From Pseudomonadota bacterium (GTDB lineage Bacteria; Pseudomonadota; Alphaproteobacteria; Rhizobiales; Rhizobiaceae), in the NCBI GenBank assembly GCA_023416545.1, contig JAEZHO010000137.1, positions 1 through 7,644 on the forward strand: 7,644 bases of DNA, written 5' to 3'. Shown here piece after piece: positions 6,361 through 7,644 of the stretch (within the stretch, counting starts at the first letter, position 1; each line of letters opens with the position of its first letter). Position numbers and translations under genes: made by a program. The notes beneath the pieces were generated by a model, which saw nothing but the letters and a program-made list of their open reading frames with translations, was not told the origin of the DNA and ran no database searches.

Positions 6361-7644
6361 CTACAGGTAAGGCGAACCCAGCCACAGGAGGCGGTCGAGC
6401 AGCCGGGAAGGGAATGACATGTTCTTCAGCCCCTCCAGTGTAACCTGTCTTGCGGAGGAAATCGTAACATCGATCCTTCGTTCCAATCCTTGCGCGAAAG
6501 CAGTGTCCATTACTTCGAGATCGACCTCGAAGTTGAGGCGAAGCGAGCGGGGATCGAGGTTCGACGACCCGACGAAAGCCCAGCGGCCATCGATCGCCAT
6601 CAGCTTCGAATGATTGAACGCGCCCGGGGCACGCCATATCCGGCAGTAGTTCTTCAGCAACTGGTCGAACTGCGCCGTCATTGCGCGGTCGACGAGTTTG
6701 AGATTGTTGGCTTCTGGCACCACGATATCGACCTGCACGCCGCGCCGGGCCGCCGTGACCAGGGAGGTGATCAGTTCCCGGTCGGGCAGGAAGTAGGGCG
6801 AGGCTATTCGGATCGAGCGCCCGGCAACAGAAAAGGCGCCCATCAGCATCTTGTGGTTGGTTTCAATGCTTCTGTCGGGACCCGATGCCACGGCGCGGAT
6901 CGCCACCGGCTGGCCCGGCTCGCTCGTCGGCGGAGCGATCTGCCACGCCTCGTCGTTCAGAACCTCGCCGCTCGTGAAGCGCCAATCCGACGCGGCAATG
7001 GCGAAAAGGTCCGCCACGACCGGGCCGGTGACCCTGAAATGCGTGTCCAGCGCACTGTTTGCCCCGAAGAACTGACCGGAAAAGGCTTCGCGGATATTCA
7101 TACCGCCCGTGAATGCGATACGGCCATCGACGACGAGAATCTTGCGGTGCGTACGCAGGTTGGCATAGGGCAGCCTCAGGCCGGAGATCACGTTGCCGTT
7201 GAAGACGTCGACCGTGACGCCGCCCTCGCGCAGCATTCCCAGCACGCTCGGCACTGAGTATCGCGCGCCGACCGCGTCGATGAGAACCCGCACCGTCACG
7301 CCCCGGGCAGTGGCAGCGCTCAGGGCCTCGACGAAGCGCCGCCCCACTCGGTCCCGGTCGAAGATGTAGGTCTCCAGGAGGATTGACCTCTCGGCCTCGG
7401 CGATCGCCCGCAGCATAGCCTGATAGGCGTCATCGCCGGTGGTCAGCGCTTCAATCGAGTTACCGGAAGTGATGTCGTGCTGGGTTACGCGGTCGCCCAG
7501 AACCTTCATGGCGGCGAAGCGGTCGCCGAACCTCTCGGCGATCATCTCGCCCGTCACGTCGAAGGCATCGAAGTGATCGCGCGCATGGCCCAGCAACACG
7601 CGTTGCTCGCTGATCGCACTTCTGCGAATGCGGTTGATGCCGGC
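6361..7644 (-). CDS. Phospholipase D-like / cardiolipin synthase (ClsB-like), 5' end off right edge
   Basis: A phosphatidyltransferase-type protein with two HKD motifs that together form one active site; family members join phosphatidyl groups to make cardiolipin or hydrolyse phosphodiesters at the inner membrane. The frame is open through 7644 with no stop, so the true start is probably outside the window; an in-frame GTG at 7599 would give 412 residues but has no good ribosome site. Numbered from that GTG, HKD motif 1 is HRKILVVDG with H151, K153 and D158, followed by GGMNI; motif 2 is HSKLMAIDG with H330, K332 and D337, followed by GSSNLDPRS. ILLETYIF near 73-80 and RIASPYFLPD near 264-273 also fit the family. 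No transmembrane helix is seen in the visible part, unlike ClsA-type synthases, which favours a ClsB-like protein of about 410-430 residues. It is the first visible gene of the four-gene run. Cardiolipin synthesis versus another PLD activity is not settled by sequence. Confidence 0.9.
   Translation of the reverse strand, partial: AGINRIRRSAISEQRVLLGHARDHFDAFDVTGEMIAERFGDRFAAMKVLGDRVTQHDITSGNSIEALTTGDDAYQAMLRAIAEAERSILLETYIFDRDRVGRRFVEALSAATARGVTVRVLIDAVGARYSVPSVLGMLREGGVTVDVFNGNVISGLRLPYANLRTHRKILVVDGRIAFTGGMNIREAFSGQFFGANSALDTHFRVTGPVVADLFAIAASDWRFTSGEVLNDEAWQIAPPTSEPGQPVAIRAVASGPDRSIETNHKMLMGAFSVAGRSIRIASPYFLPDRELITSLVTAARRGVQVDIVVPEANNLKLVDRAMTAQFDQLLKNYCRIWRAPGAFNHSKLMAIDGRWAFVGSSNLDPRSLRLNFEVDLEVMDTAFAQGLERRIDVTISSARQVTLEGLKNMSFPSRLLDRLLWLGSPYL

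Noticed and set aside
6490..7257. A 255-codon plus-strand open frame opposite the PLD-type gene
   Set aside because: It is antisense to two intact HKD motifs and has no recognisable domain.
1..7644. tRNA, rRNA, CRISPR, insertion sequence or attachment site
   Set aside because: No cloverleaf, repeat-spacer array, transposase motif or flanking direct repeats were seen on reading either strand. Small RNAs cannot be excluded by eye.

Overview
The window is GC-rich and densely packed with genes, with GC-biased third codon positions. It looks like chromosome of a rhizobial alphaproteobacterium (Hyphomicrobiales, Rhizobiaceae-like). The strongest clue is the N-terminal part of a cyclic beta-1,2-glucan synthase (NdvB/ChvB family) at the left edge, a hallmark of Rhizobium, Sinorhizobium, Agrobacterium and Brucella relatives. 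No RNA gene, transposon, integrase, CRISPR array or other sign of recent transfer was seen.

Layout: (1) 1-1451, minus strand: 5' part of the glucan synthase gene, running off the left edge. (2) 1452-1769: a divergent intergenic region of 318 bases with a plausible promoter for the synthase, a 9-bp inverted repeat overlapping it, and small GC-rich hairpins before the next gene. (3) 1770-2933, plus strand: an M20-family metal-dependent amidohydrolase (HipO / IAA-amino acid hydrolase type), the only plus-strand gene. (4) 2961-7644, minus strand: a closely spaced four-gene run. In order of transcription it is a phospholipase-D-like cardiolipin synthase (5' end off the right edge), an endonuclease/exonuclease/phosphatase (EEP) protein, an aldehyde dehydrogenase of the YcbD/2,5-dioxovalerate type, and a short PLP-dependent threonine/serine dehydratase. 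The gaps are 57, 34 and 39 bases, so a single transcript is plausible. The dehydratase and amidohydrolase genes converge on a short gap with a hairpin that may end transcription in both directions.

Working together: two themes are visible. One is the envelope: periplasmic glucan synthesis plus a cardiolipin-synthase/EEP pair that resembles E. coli clsB-ybhP. The other is small-molecule catabolism: the amidohydrolase could free an amino acid from an N-acyl conjugate, the dehydratase could turn a hydroxy-amino acid into a 2-oxo acid, and the dehydrogenase could oxidise a semialdehyde. Whether these three share a pathway is inference; no substrate can be read from the sequence. All recognised genes belong to known families and I see no clearly undescribed system. 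The points most worth a second look are the mixed-function operon and the inverted repeat upstream of the glucan synthase.
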